64,000 nt of DNA from Nematostella vectensis (taxonomy: Eukaryota > Cnidaria > Anthozoa > Actiniaria > Edwardsiidae): assembly GCF_932526225.1 (NCBI RefSeq), contig NC_064040.1:17176994-17240993 (forward strand). Direction: 5' to 3'. The position numbers were made by a program, and so were the translations under genes. Position 1 is the first letter of the stretch; each line of letters starts with the position of its first letter. The notes below the pieces were generated by a model. The model worked only from the letters and a program-made list of their open reading frames with translations. It was not told where the DNA came from and made no database searches. Shown one piece after another: positions 34,845 to 47,189 of this stretch.

Positions 34845-36685
34845 TTCTCAAAAATCCAAAACGACACGATTCTTACCTGATAAATCTTCAATGGAAAACT
34901 CCTCATCTCGACTGTAATTTAGGCCAAGCGAAAAATCCTTTGGAATCCCAAAACAGGGAAATTCTCATCAAAATATGCCAGCTCTATCGTGTACTGAAAG
35001 TGCTTTTGATCCAACAAGTGTTAATCAGGCGTATATAGTCATGTTTGGTATCGTTGTAAAGTTTAGTTTTCCCGCTTTCTGACTTTTAAAGTCTTTGATT
35101 TGCCCGCATAAACCCAGAAGCCACAACGAGCCATTTATATACACGGCGGAGGTAGTTCCCATTACTACGCGGATATCACACGTCCCGGAAGCCATTTTCG
35201 ACTTCAAGCGGAAGTCCGATATCGCGTGACAACTGACCCGGCGTGTTGTAGTAGGATAGATATATTGGATAGAAACAAGCTACGTTTGTCTATTTGGATC
35301 ACACCAAATTACATTCGACAATTTGATCATAGTGTTTCGTAGATTTGTCAAATGTTGGGCTCAATAAGTATTTTATGACAAAAACCAGGGGAAACGTTAA
35401 CCTAAAATAACAGTACAGCAAGGTAAGGCATAAAATATTTCTTCTTTGCTCTATTTGCCCGGATTTCGTGGCTTTTCTTGCACTTTTGGACTCCTTTCTA
35501 TACTTTGTTTGTCTGCTCTTTGTTACGCTGTTGACCTTATTAGCGCAGGTAATGGCGGATAAGTAGTTGTAATTAGGAGTTTTGAAAGCGCTGGTATTTG
35601 GCGATGAGTGAGAGCCTGGAAATAAAAATTCTCCATTGAGATCAACACGTGAACTCATCAGAAAGTTATTTTTTAAAGGATTTTCGGTTTGACTGGGACG
35701 TATTTTTTCCTCCCGAAAAAATCCTTCAAATCGGCTATTCTGATCAAGCATGATTTTCACGAAATAGAACGGCTTCTTGTGCTTCGAATATTTACGCTAG
35801 ATTTTTTGCTTTATTTCGAGCACTGTTTAGTAGCATGTATGTTATGTAATATTATTTGTGGTCGCGTGTCAGCACCATGTCTGTTGTTAGGAGGACAAAG
35901 AGGGGGACAATTAATTGTGCATTATCTCATACACGTGACCGCTTAGCAAGGATCACTTGGCTTTTGTAACTCGTTGAGAACAAAAGTGTTTTTTTGACCC
36001 ACCACCTCCCCTTTTTCTCCTCCTCACACTATCAGATTGTCAAGTTGGTTGCGTTTTGTTGCCCTCACCTTTACTGGGCTAAGATAATTGAAAAAATATT
36101 GTAAATATAAAGTGAAAAAAGAATTATATTAAATACGGCTTTGGGGGTGGCTCATAGCCAATTAAGTCCATACAATGGCGTGGTCTACATTGATGGGGGT
36201 TGGGCCCAGTAAACTAGCTTCAGGAAAAGCAGCATTTTACCTTTTAATTGCGAGAGAGAAAAGCATAAAAATTATTTAACGATTAAATAAAACCCAACAC
36301 CTTAATGAGGATATATTGGAGTACCTTAGGACAAAATTTGAAGGATTTTGAATTTTGCTCATGTGCCACCTCTTACTGGACCTTAGTTGAAATCTACTCT
36401 TAATATGGTCAAAGGAATGACCTTATATGCACGCTGTTTTATTGTTAGGGGTAATGAAACAATTACTGTGCTACTGTTCGACAAGAAACACACTTTATTA
36501 TTCCTTGCCTGTAATGCAGGGTATTTTGCCAAATGAACACTATCAGCACCAAATGCTTTTTATGTGTGCTGTTTATTTCTCCAATGGAGATAAACAAGGC
36601 TTGTAAACTATTCGAACATTTTTGTCTTTGAGCCCAAGAACTTTATGATGACAGATTTATGACGTTATCAGCTTTTATACTTGGT
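34845..36685. other. Non-coding stretch
   Basis: A 153-codon minus frame at 35299-35760 has no domain, no conserved motif and no splice context, so I do not call it. No repeats recognised. Confidence 0.45.
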
Positions 36686-36689
36686 AGAG

Positions 36690-38460
36690 GTAGATAGATA
36701 GTTTATTGAATAAAATCCTCGCAACCCAAGGGTTGAATTATGAAATTATTTACACTAAAATTATTTACAGGGAAACTAATAGAAGTATATAAAATCTAAG
36801 TAAAACGGGAGGAAGCATTCTTAATTATAAAACTATTGCCAAAACGGCCGGTCTTATACCTTGGAACATTAAAAAGGCGTTTACGTCTCAGAGAAATGTT
36901 AGCATCGTTCACAGGTGGTAAGAGCTTATTAAGCTTACAGGCTTTGTTGCTAACGATCTTGTCGAAGAGCGTATCGGTCAGAGACTGGCGACGGTCAGCT
37001 AGACTGACAAGTTCTGCCTCCGCTAAGGCCTCCTTGTACGGGCAGTATGGATATATAATATGTAGCGCGCGGCGTTAAACTTGTTCTAGTGAATTAGATA
37101 GATAGCTTGGAAGACTATCATGATAGACTGGGCAAGCATATTCCGTGATAGGCCTGACACAAGTGAGGAAAAAACTGACTAGCTCGGACTTGCCAAGGCC
37201 TGAACGTTTAAGCTGACGCAGACCGAACATGCGCTTTTTGCACTTTGTAATGATATAATCAATGTGATCGTTCCATTTGAGGTCACAAGAAATATGGAGA
37301 CCTAAAATTTTAGCACATGAAACCTTTTCAATTTCAACGTCGTTTACAACTATTGGATCGAAATGTCACTAGTGCTAAAACTAATCCTCATTTCCTTGCA
37401 CTTGGACTTATTGAGCTGGAACTTGTTTGAGGCAGCGCTGCTGGCCAGGGAATCAACAGCTGCTTGAATGGTGCTGACTTTGGACTTCGGGACTGTTTCG
37501 GAAATGGTCGTGTCATCAACGTATTTTCACAACTCAGTGTCGGCGATATCGAGGTCATTGATCATCGCCAGGGGCCCAGTTTTGTTCCTTGTGGAACTCC
37601 GGCTGGGACCACGCCCCATTCAGAAAGGCAATCCTGTCCCAGTTTGACGCGCTGTTTTCTGCATGATAGGAAATCAGTGGTCCATGCGATTATTGCGTCA
37701 GGGATGTTGAAGGTGCGCAGCTTTGTAAGTAGAATGTTATGATCGATAAGAGCAAATACTTTCCTGAAGTCAAACAGGACAACCCTTACAGTAGCCCCGT
37801 TGCCATCAGTTGCCTGGTTCCATGAATGGACCATACTAATCAGGGCTTCAGTGGTGCTAGAACCGGGAACAGTGCCGAACTGCCTTGGATCGACTTTAGC
37901 GAGAACTGCTGGCTTCACGTGATTCTCAACAACGAAGTCCTCGGCCACATTTGAGAGAATCGGCGTCAGGGAGATGGGACGAAGGTGTTTGTTAATATCA
38001 TGCACTGGCTTTTGCTTCGGAACAGGAGCAACATCCGCGTGTTTCCAGGACTGAGGGAGCCTGCCCTCAGCAAAAGAAGTGTTGATAATGCTTGTGACAG
38101 CCGGCTCCAGAAGGTCAGCGTTTTCTTTGAGTAACCACCCGGGGAAACCATCTGGACCAGTAGCTTTAGTTGTATTAAGCGACGAAAATTTCTTTAGAAC
38201 ACCAAGCTCCGTAACGGAAGGCGAATCGGTGGGTGGAATAGTTGGAGAGGCGTCAGCGCACAGCGGAGTGAAAGAAGCCATTGACGCAAGGAACGCCTCG
38301 TTGATTATATTAGCGAGAGAAGCAGGATCATCATCCGATCCAGTGTCGATATGTTTCAGAACCGATCGTGTATCTGAGCGCACAGCAGATTTCATGCCGC
38401 TCAATGATTTCACTTCACTCCACCATTTGCGCGGTTCGCAGATCCTGAGGTGTCAGGAAC
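36690..38460 (-). pseudogene. 5'-truncated LINE (non-LTR retrotransposon), broken reverse transcriptase
   Basis: The minus strand reads TKATGPDGFPGWLLKENADL, then HLRPISLTPILSNVAEDFVV, VVLFDFRKVFALIDHNIL and AGVPQGTKLGPW, then after a frame change YVDDTTISE near 37525 (preceded by a Trp codon now TGA). These are blocks 0-5 of a jockey/CR1-type polymerase. C-terminal sequence continues to about 36840. The 3' end near 36690 is close to a GATAGATA-type microsatellite. The endonuclease domain is missing, so it is 5'-truncated as usual for LINE copies. Confidence 0.82.
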
Positions 38461-38520
38461 TGTGTCAGATTCAACGGACCTCTCTACAGTAATTCTTGTG
38501 TTTTTTCTACGAGGACTTAA

Positions 38521-38767
38521 AGCCGCATTGTCACCAGTTTACTTCCGGTCGATTACCTAACAACATCCGATGATTTTTTAACGGAAAACACGAAAAATAT
38601 TTCAAAATATAGAAAGCAGTGTGTCTATTGGAAGTTTCTTTGAGGATGTGACTGCTAATTTAGAGCGGATGGCCAGTTAAATATTTCGGATTCGAATAGA
38701 TTCTTTTGTCTTTTAACGGTTGAGGTTTCCGTCGGACCTCCGGAAGTAAACTGGTGACAATGCGGCT
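38521..38767. mobile_element. 247-bp MITE-like element flanked by TTAA
   Basis: 28-bp perfect inverted repeats (AGCCGCATTGTCACCAGTTT...) end exactly at TTAA on both sides (38517-38520 and 38768-38771). TTAA duplications are used by piggyBac and Kolobok transposons. A TA-type boundary (Tc1/mariner) with two more terminal bases would also fit. It has no coding capacity and sits just upstream of the truncated LINE. A second copy is at 50800. Confidence 0.85.
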
Positions 38768-39299
38768 TTAAATGAAGCCTTGAGAAGCCGTTTTATGGGT
38801 CACAAAATGTTGAGGGCCAAAATGTGAGAGCTGTTTCTATTTTACAACAAGAAATTATTGAAAATACAAGAAATTATTGAAAATGTGACGGATACAAATG
38901 TGAAACACATTTGTCAGACATCAACTCAAAAACGGAGGGTTGGGCACGTGAGGGAGGAAATTTATGAGAATCTCAAACTTCGCGTATTGGGATCTCATTT
39001 ACCTGACATCATCAGTTGAACAACTTTAAATGATTACCGGAAATGGGGAAAAATTCGACACAATACACAAATGTCTTTACCGTTTAAAACCTTCGGCCTC
39101 GGTCACTATTTTCAAGACCTTGGTCACGGTATTTCACGATACGGACCTCCCGCCCGGCAAATAACCCCTATTTACAGATTTTTTATGTAGTTAATTAATT
39201 ATATATTTATAAATACATTTTTGTGAATGTAAGAATAATGACCAATTACCATAAATTTTATTTTTATTATTAGTTCATACAATGGGTATGTGAAAGGTT

Positions 39300-40113
39300 A
39301 AAGTATTTTTGGATACCAATTTAGTAGAAGAGCCCTGAATGAAGGTATTATTTTTTTTTAAGTAAAGGTATGTAAAGATGTATTTTTTTTAATACCAAAT
39401 ACAGCAATGAGATGGGTGTGTTTTGTTATGTTAGAATGGGTATGTAAATAGTATGTATTTTTACATACCAAATACATAGATGGCCTAATAAGGCCGCATT
39501 GTTTTGGGTATAAAAGTATAGGTTTGTAAAAGATATGTTTTTACATACCAAATACATAGATCAACGGTAAATGTTTAGGATGAAAGAATGAGTATATATT
39601 TGGTATGTATTTTTACATACCAATTACGTAGAATATGGCCTGTGAACGAGAAGGGTATGTTTTGGCTATGTAAGTATGGGCATGTTAAAAATATGTATTA
39701 TTTTTATATACCAAATACATAGAGATGGATTAGAGAGAACGGTATGTTTTTGGTATGCAAGAATGGATATGTAATTGGTATGTATTTTTTACATACCAAA
39801 TACACAGACGTCTAAAAGAGAAGGGTGTGTTTTTGCTGTGTAAGTGTAGATATATAAAAGACATGTATTTTTACGTACCAAATATATAGATGGCTAAACG
39901 AAAAGGGTATGTAAGTATAGGTATGTAAAAGGTATGTATTTTCTTACATAGGGAGGAGGAGGAGGACGACGAGGAGGAGGGGGGGGATGAGGAGGAGGAC
40001 AAATTGCTCCTGCCTCCAACCTTAAACTCGACCAAATGCTAACAAAATTGTATTAATACGAAAAGGATATGTAAGTATAGGTATGTAAAAGGTATGTATT
40101 TTCTTACATAGCC
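39300..40113. repeat. Hairpin-forming tandem repeat (GGTATGT...ACATACC)
   Basis: About ten loosely tandem units of 60-90 bp, each with GGTATGTATTTTTACATACC-type inverted repeats followed by AAATACATAGA and a GGGTATGTTTT arm. A GA-rich block interrupts at 39952-40000. The last unit (40059-40113) nearly duplicates 39897-39951. Confidence 0.75.
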
Positions 40114-40196
40114 AATACATATCCAGTAAAAAGGCATATCTTTAACATGCATGTAACATACAAAATACCTACTTTTCATTTCGTGTGGGATTGTTC

Positions 40197-40470
40197 AAAA
40201 GAAATAATAATGATGATGATGATGAGGAGGACGAGGAGGAGGACGACGAGGAGGACGAGGAGGGGGAGGATGAGGAGGAGGAGGAGGAGGACGACGAGGA
40301 TGAGGAGGAGGGGGAGGATGAGGAGGAGGATGAGGATGAGGACGAGGCGGAGGACGACAAGGAGGAGAACGAGGAGGGGGAGGACGAGGCGGAGTAGGGG
40401 GAGGACGAGGAGGAGGACGAGGAGGAGGGGGGGGAGGACGAGGAGGAGGGGGAGGAGGAGGACGAGGGCG
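40197..40470. repeat. GA-rich microsatellite (GAGGAGGAC type)
   Basis: Irregular GAGGAC/GAGGAG repeats after a GATGATGAT start. All frames stay open on both strands, encoding Asp/Glu-, Arg- or Pro/Ser-only runs, which shows these frames are by-products of the repeat. Confidence 0.92.
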
Positions 40471-40584
40471 CCGCAGGTGATATAAGGTAGTGCTCTCGAG
40501 ATTATACGGCAAAATCACATAAAACTGCGTATCCATGGAAACTAAGGTCACGTGACTAAAAGGCAGTCATCTTGGATTTTTTAT

Positions 40585-41339
40585 AAATTGCTCCTGCCTC
40601 CAACCTTAAACTCGACCAAATGCTAACAAAATTGTATTGATTTTTAGATATTAGCTGTCTTAATAAGACTGCAACAAGAAAATTGGAATTAGTTTAGAAA
40701 AAAACCTTTTTTTGGTTTTAATTTTTTTCAATTATTTATATTAATTTATCCCAATTTTCAAGTTGCATTCTTATGCAGGCAGGTAATAACTATAAACTGA
40801 TACAGTTTTCGTCACTTGACAAGTTTCATGCATTTATGCCTAAACCCCATGAAGATACACTATTTTGTGAAATTATTCCATATGAGTCCATAGAGCCATG
40901 CATAGAGCATGCCCAAGGCAACATGACCAGCTCTGTACAGCAGCATGAGCGTTGGCTTCAGCAATTTTGTGCGGGGCGCAAGATAAGCTGTTGGGCAAAC
41001 AAGTTTATTAATACAGTTTTTAATTCCAGTAAAAACGAAGAAATTTTCTGTCTTTCTTTGCAATGCGTACCGAGTAGTAAGCATCTTTTAAATCAACTGA
41101 CGTCATAAAACAGTCTTTGGGACCAACTTAAGAACAGTTCTCAAATTATCAATTTTCAAATGAATTTTCTTTGTGAAGGTGTTTAATGCTTCGAGATTTA
41201 AAATAAGCCAGTGACTACCATCTTGTCATCGGTGTGTAGTAATTTCGGTATCGACTTCGTTAAACCTTAAACAATTTGCATTGTGTGGTGTGGAAAGTTG
41301 GGCAATTTAATTTGCTTGTCCCATTACTGTGGACGATAC
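40585..41339. other. Duplicated 54-bp segment then non-coding stretch
   Basis: 40585-40638 repeats 40001-40054 exactly (starting AAATTGCTCCTGCCTCCAAC). The rest is AT-rich. A 111-codon plus frame (40773-41108) shows no domain. Confidence 0.5.
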
Positions 41340-42510
41340 CTCTTGGTCGAAAGTGATTTGTTTCTCTGTCCAACGATGTTTCTTGATTCTTTTCCCTGGG
41401 CTTCAGCATCGTTGCATAAGGCCTCTTTAATATCTGGGTTTACTGGCTCTTCCTTGGTACATCAGTACGTTTAGTGCACATAATATTGTTTACAAAATTG
41501 TCTTGGATTTGATTGATACAGACTTGACAGCATCGTTTTCTCTCTCTGTCCAACGATGTCTTCTTGATTCTTTTCCCTGGGCTTCAGCATCGTTGCATAA
41601 GGCTTCTTCAATATCTGGGTTTACTGGCTCTTCCCTGGTACACCAGGACACTTTAGAACTTTAATCATCGACCTCAAGGTCTTTACAGCCTTCTGCTCTT
41701 TCTGCCGGATAAGGTAGAACTTCTCTGCTGTCTTAACATTGTGCCCCATGAGGTCGGCAAGAAGGTGCTTTAAGTGACCATGCTCTTCATGTACCACAGT
41801 TGTTGTTGCCGCCTTTATAAAGGATGCAAAGTTGACCTGTCGGCTTCCCTCCAGTGACTTGCGCCAGAAAGAATCAACCTGAGCAGTGATCCTTCAGAAA
41901 TGTATCGCTGTACCAGATTGATGAACACTGGATCTTCATCGCTTGTTCCAACTCCGGGGATATGGTTTCGCATACACCTGATGATCATCATCAGACATGT
42001 GCCGGTCCTAGTGAGGATATCATCCTCTTTCTTGGCCTTGCATAGCTCCCCCTGGGTCATATTTGCTATATTCCCGCTCTGCAGGCTGTGTCTGACAATC
42101 CCTGTTATTAGGTGGTCACGAACTTGAACAAAGTCTGTCAATCCGAGAGACTCGGGCTTCTTGGCGTATCGCTCCAAGGTCTTCACAGCATTCCTTACTG
42201 TCTCGGACTTATCAAAATCCTGAATGTCCTCAGGGGTGATAAGCTTATCAAGGTCATCCATCATTTTCTCCCAGCGCCTCTTGTTCAAAGACTGTCGCTG
42301 TCTTAGTCATCAGGAGAAAATGGGTTATCGATGGCAGCTGCTTTCCAGAGCGTTGCTTTAGCATTCTCTCCATTTAAAACACTCCCACCTCCCTCAGGGA
42401 GGGGAACCCCTTTATCATGGAAGATGCTTGGTTTTTTCTTTATCTGCGATAAAAGGATGATTCCTTCTAAACTTTCTTCGCTGTGCTCCTCTTTATTCTC
42501 AGACGACTAA
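41340..42510 (-). pseudogene. Tyrosine-recombinase-like gene relic (Crypton-like)
   Basis: The longest open part (41815-42288) reads GLTDFVQVRDHLITGIVRHS, then LQSGNIANMTQGELCKAK and RTGTCLMMIIRC. After a frame change it continues HEEHGHLKHLLADLMGHN, then VKTAEKFYLIRQKE. The H-L-x-x-L-x-x-x-M-G-H block followed by T-A-x-x-x-Y matches the C-terminal His and nucleophile Tyr of tyrosine recombinases, as in Crypton-like proteins that cut and rejoin DNA. An acidic upstream part (to 42510) and an EPVNPDI tail (duplicated at 41361-41645) flank it. A stop at 42307 and a frame change near 41815 disable it. Confidence 0.5.
41361..41645. repeat. Tandem duplication, about 100-bp copies 175-180 bp apart
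   Basis: TCTCTGTCCAACGATGT and about 85 following bases occur near 41363 and again near 41543, with a handful of differences. Both copies encode the same tail of the tyrosine-recombinase-like relic on the minus strand. Confidence 0.8.
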
Positions 42511-42787
42511 CTTGACGATGGCTTTACACCAACACCTCTTGTGATGATTTTTTAGCATCTCTTCTTTAGAGCTTCAGAACTTTAATCATCGGCGTTTGAT
42601 GTGGTTACAGCTTATTTTTTTTGCAGCCTTTTACTGGGCAAGGTTCTTTGAGCGAATATCGAATGCTAACAACGCATCTATGGCCTTTTCCTTACTCTCG
42701 TGATGCTTTCGTATCAGGTGGCGTGGGATACGAGTTTTCGTCTGAGACAAGGCATGCATGCTTATTCTATCGTACTTTGGCTTTGCC

Positions 42788-43053
42788 GTTTACACAATGA
42801 CAGAAAAAAGAATTCCCAGCTATGAGAAAAATATATTTATTAATACTGTGTATGGTATAGAATTGTCTTAAAGATAATGATGTGCCATTTATAATGTGCC
42901 ATTTATAATTTGTTATGTGTACATAATAATATATTCTAATTCATTAATTATTTATATAAATGTATACTGTCAAACAAGTTTACACAATGACAGAAAGAAA
43001 AATTACCAGCCAAGAGAAAAAAATATTTATAAATACTCTGTATGGTATAGAAA
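42788..43053. repeat. Direct repeat, about 80 bp, spaced 187 bp
   Basis: GTTTACACAATGACAGAAA and following sequence through TGTATGGTATAGAA occur at about 42789-42867 and 42976-43053 with scattered mismatches. Non-coding. Confidence 0.75.
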
Positions 43054-43109
43054 TGAAAAAAATGCCTTGTATTTAATATTTACAATAAAAGTCTTGGTGT
43101 CACCAAGAG

Positions 43110-43420
43110 AAGAGAGGATTGCAAGGCCTCCATAGCCTTCAGCCTAACATACTTGGCTTCTGCTTCTTTTTTTTTCTTTACCTTTTCGTTTTCATGTGCT
43201 CATACAGCCATCTTCTCCGTTATTTCCTCTAGAAGCTGGTCGAGCTTGGTCATTGTGGGGTTTATCCCACTTGCTCTCCTCTCAGAGGCCATCTTCTTAT
43301 AGTTTTTTAATAAACAAGCCCAAGTGCTCCCTTGCTTCCCTGAATGTGAGCCTGCTGAAGTCTTGTGCTGCATATAACATTTGAATTTTCTGTATCAGTG
43401 ACTGCAATGCCTGGATAGAT
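43110..43420 (-). pseudogene. Myb/SANT-like accessory protein fragment
   Basis: The minus strand reads NYKKMASERRASGINPTMTK, then LDQLLEEITEKMAV, a TGA, then HENEKVKKKKEAEAKYVRLK. This is the end of a SANT/trihelix-like domain and the charged coiled coil of Harbinger partner proteins, with the same layout as 14235-14672. No transposase or inverted repeats flank it. Confidence 0.42.
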
Positions 43421-43461
43421 GAATAATGAATATAATACATTGTCATTAAAGTGTTATAAAA

Positions 43462-46400
43462 TACAATACACAATACAATACAATATATTTTATTTGTACC
43501 ACAAGATGAAATTACAATACAAAACTAAATACTTTAATACAAATCGGGTACTGGCTTTCTAGAAATAACTAAAAAGCTAATCTAGCTAGACAGCCAAAAT
43601 TAAATAACTTACGAGATTCTTACGTCAGACGAGGCACAAGTATAAAAAACAGCAAAAAATAGACAAGCAAAGACGAAAAGAAAAGGAAAAGAATGTATGA
43701 ATAAACTTAGATAAGAACGGAACATACAGAGCGAAAATTATGCATACATGAAAATATACATGGCAAAAACGTCTCAGATCTAGTAAGAGATTATGAAATT
43801 TCTTTTTATAGTTTTTTTTTTAATCGGTTAAAGGGTAGCTGCTTAGCTGAGTAGTCGATTTTTTTCCATGTTATAACTATTTGGAAGCGAATATTGAACT
43901 TGCCATAGTTTGTACGAACTGATGGAAGACAGTAGGATGAGCCACAGGCTAGCCTGGTTTCATACGTGTGCCTTGAGCTGATTGGTGTGAAGAAATTATT
44001 AAATGGAGTAGGTAATAATTTTGAGTAAAAATTTGAACATAAATTGACATTTAAGATATGATATAATATCTTGGAATTTAAGGATTTGCAATTTTTTAAA
44101 TGGTGGAGAGGTATGCTCTGTAAACGAGGAAAAAGTGTTAAGACGGATTGCTCTTTTTTGTAGTCTAAATAAAGGCATTGTTGTGGTTTGGTAAGTGTTT
44201 CCCCATATTATAGCACCATAGGTAAAAAATGGGTAAATGAGGGCGTAGTATAATTGAGTAAGAATTGTGGAGGTAACATAATGACGTAGCTTTGCTATTA
44301 TCCCTACCCCCTGGAGATTTTCTTACAAGTTTGGTTAACATGCTCCTTCCAGATAAGGTGAGAATCTATTATAACTCCAAGATATTTGATACTATCTTTT
44401 TGTTTAATTACCTTATTTTGTAAATTTAAGAATATTGATATATGTAACTTCTTTTGAGTAGGATGAAATATGACAACATTCAATGTTCAGTGAAAGTTTA
44501 TTTGCACAAAGCCATATATGGACTTTGGTTAATTCAGAATTCACAACGCTTTCTAAATGTTCGAGTTTTGGGTCAGTAAGAAACAGATTTGCGTCATCTG
44601 CAAACATATGAAAATCGAATAGGTTGGAGCAATTATGAAAGTCATTTATATACAGAAGGAAAAGAAGTGGACCAAGTACAGACTTGTGATACACCACAAG
44701 TGACAGAAGCTAGCAAGGATGAGGAATTCCCTATGGAAACAAATTGTTTCCTGTTTGACAAGTAAGAAACAAACCAGTCATATGCAATTCCACGAACGCC
44801 ATATGAGTAAAGTTGAGCTAATAAAATGTCATGATCAACCGTGTCAAAAGCCTTGCTAAGGTCGAGAAAGATTCCACAGGAGAACTGGCCGTCTTCAATT
44901 GCCTTTTGTACTTTGTCAGTTATCAGGATAAGAGCATGCTCAGTTGAATGGTTGGCACGGAACCCAAACTGGTTATCATGTAATATGCTGAACTTTGTAA
45001 GAGATTTCACAAGTCTATTATACATAAGTCTTTCTAGAACTTGGTTAAAAATGGATAAAAGTGATATCGGCCTATAATTTGGTAGTGTTTGGTGTGAACC
45101 TGACTTGTGAATTGGTATGACACGTGCTATTTTGAATGAATCAGGGACTGTTCCCAAGGCAAAGGAGGCATTGTATAATATCTCCAGGGGCCTAGAAATA
45201 ACAGCATACAGTACCTTGGGCAATGATATTGGGATACTGGATTGACCACAAACCTTTCCTGATTTCAAATTTAAAATAATGTCTTGTATTTCTTCTCTAG
45301 TTGTAAGATTGAGATAGAAGCTGTTACTGATTGGAGTGGGAAGGTAGTCTAAAAATGATAACTTTACTTTTGGAATAGCTAGATTAATTTTCCTTCCCAC
45401 ATTAGAGAAAAAAATATTAAATTCATTGGCTATCTCATTACTGTCTATCAAAACCTTATTTTTAGAAGTAATTATTTTTGACGGTACCGAGTATTTCTTT
45501 TTGCTTATATTCATTAAATGATTATTATTAAATGACTTATTTCTGTAAACTCTATACCTAGCAAAAATACACTGATCCCTTGTCCTAATAAATTGCCTAT
45601 ATAATCGATTTTTATAATTTATTGAATATTTAAGACCTAATAAAATCATCCAGGGTTTCATTTTAAACTTAATTTCCTTTCTTGACATATTTCTAGGTGG
45701 TACATGACAATCAATGATCTCATTGGATTTTCTAAGAAAGCTGGAAAATAAGTCATTAATATTATGTAATTCATTAAATTCGGAGGACCAGTCTACTCTC
45801 TGGATATCTGAAATTAAAGATTCAGAATCGAGCCCTGAGTAATCTCTCTTGAAAATGTTCTTCCCAGCAGCATGAATATGTATTGCATCAATACATAGAA
45901 AATTTGGAAAATGATCAGTTAGAACATATAGAATGTTTCCACTGTATGTTGCGAATTCCAGCGAATTGAAAAATTTATTGTCAATCAATGTTGCAGAGTG
46001 GCTGGTAATTCTGGTTGGTTGTAAAATATGCGGCTGAAAAGAAAATTCTGAAAGAGTGTTTATGAAGTCCCCAGTTGGCAGATGAGACTCTGCCTTTAAG
46101 AGGTACAGATTAGTGTCTCCCATGAAAACGGAGAGCTTAGATTCCTTATTGATAGTATCAACAATCTTGTAAAATTTATCTAAAAAAGGCTGTGGGGTAT
46201 TATTTGGGTGCCTGTATATGACCCCACAAACTAAATTCATATTTCCTTTTAAGTTAATAATTTCTATCCAGAGGGACTCCTCGAGCTCAGATATTGAGTT
46301 TAGATCTTCTCTTATAATATATTTTAATGTATCTGCTATAAAGAGCCCTACTCCCCCCTACTGCAAACTTAAAGGTTGAGAAATATACCTGTATCCAGGT

Positions 46401-46605
46401 AAAGAGCAGTTTGATGTGATATTTTTCCCAATTGTGTGCCAGGTCTCAGATACCCCAATTATCTGAAAAGAATGATTCAGCGTACTTAGCATATGCTGGA
46501 ACTTGTCAAAGTTCTTGGAAATACTTCTAATATTGCAGTGTAAAAGCGAGATAGATTTATTACTTAAACTGGAGGGCTCGAGCGAAGAATGAAACTCATG
46601 AGGTG
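43462..46605 (-). pseudogene. LINE (CR1/L2-like) with endonuclease and RT, decayed
   Basis: Reading from about 46600: ISLLHCNIRSISKNFDKF and IIGVSETWHT start an AP-type endonuclease, which has a TAG near 46361. An open stretch of 532 residues then covers the rest of the endonuclease (SVFMGDTNLY, VLTDHFPNF) and the polymerase: IPIHKSGSHQTLPNYRPISL, GIFLDLSKAFDTVDHDILL. A frame change near 44690 leads to SVLGPLLFLLYINDFHNC and FHMFADDANLF. The endonuclease NDHFP-type position reads TDHFP, as usual. C-terminal sequence runs to about 43600. The 3' end carries an ACAAT microsatellite (43464-43486). Confidence 0.85.
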
Positions 46606-46802
46606 AATAATAATTTGAATTGACATGACATATTCATATAAGGGTGATATATGGCTCTCAGGCAACCACCCCTTTTCTGGCTAATGCTTGCTCAACATTT
46701 CAGCGCATTTTTTTAAAATGCTTAAAACGACGACGATGGCTTTCAAAATAGACAGGGAGCAAACAACAGACTAGCAGAACAGAAAAGATTACACTTGAAT
46801 GT

Positions 46803-46844
46803 AACCTAGCTAGGCTACAATGAATATTGTAGCCTAGCTAGGTT
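46803..46844. repeat. Perfect 19-bp hairpin, 4-nt loop
   Basis: AACCTAGCTAGGCTACAAT and its exact reverse complement ATTGTAGCCTAGCTAGGTT are separated by GAAT. No gene or known element end is adjacent. Confidence 0.9.
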
Positions 46845-46932
46845 TCTTTCCAAATGACTTGTTATTCTGCTAATTAATGTACGCCCTGACCCATATTCAA
46901 CCACTCACGTGAAAAGGCTTTACACAAATTGT

Positions 46933-47175
46933 TTATTTCTTTGACATCATTTTTATTTCTTTGACATCATAAAAAATTGTCAAAAAATTGATTTTTTCCT
47001 CCTCCATTTCTTTAAGGATATCTATTTTTTCTTCAATTATATTCTTCTTTTCAGTGTACTTTTTGAGAAAATCTATCATTTCAGATGCAAAAGACCTACT
47101 CTTTGGTCTCATGCCTAACTGATGCTGGTGAGGAGTCATCCAAATCTCTATCTGAGGTTACACTACAAGTAGTGT
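46933..47175 (-). pseudogene. Coiled-coil fragment, possible SANT-partner tail
   Basis: Open frame reading RPKSRSFASEMIDFLKKYTE, then a Lys/Glu heptad-like helix to 46933. It resembles the tails of small transposon-associated DNA-binding proteins. The upstream part is missing. Confidence 0.3.
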
Positions 47176-47189
47176 CATCCTTTCTGTCG

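Noticed and set aside
35299-35760. 153-residue minus-strand frame
   Set aside because: No domain, no splice context, uneven composition and no paralog in the window. Not enough to call a gene.
39300-40113. CRISPR-like array (palindromic repeats with spacers)
   Set aside because: Unit length and spacer length vary widely, the repeats drift, there are no cas genes and the context is eukaryotic. It is a degenerate minisatellite.
40147-40551. Long open frames across the GA-rich repeat (Arg-, Asp/Glu-, Ser- or Pro-only proteins)
   Set aside because: The same DNA is open in nearly every frame because of its repeat unit. The products are homopolymer-like with no domain, start context or neighbours.
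40773-41108. 111-residue plus-strand frame
   Set aside because: It is overlapped by an opposite frame, has no motif, and lies between repeats in AT-rich DNA.
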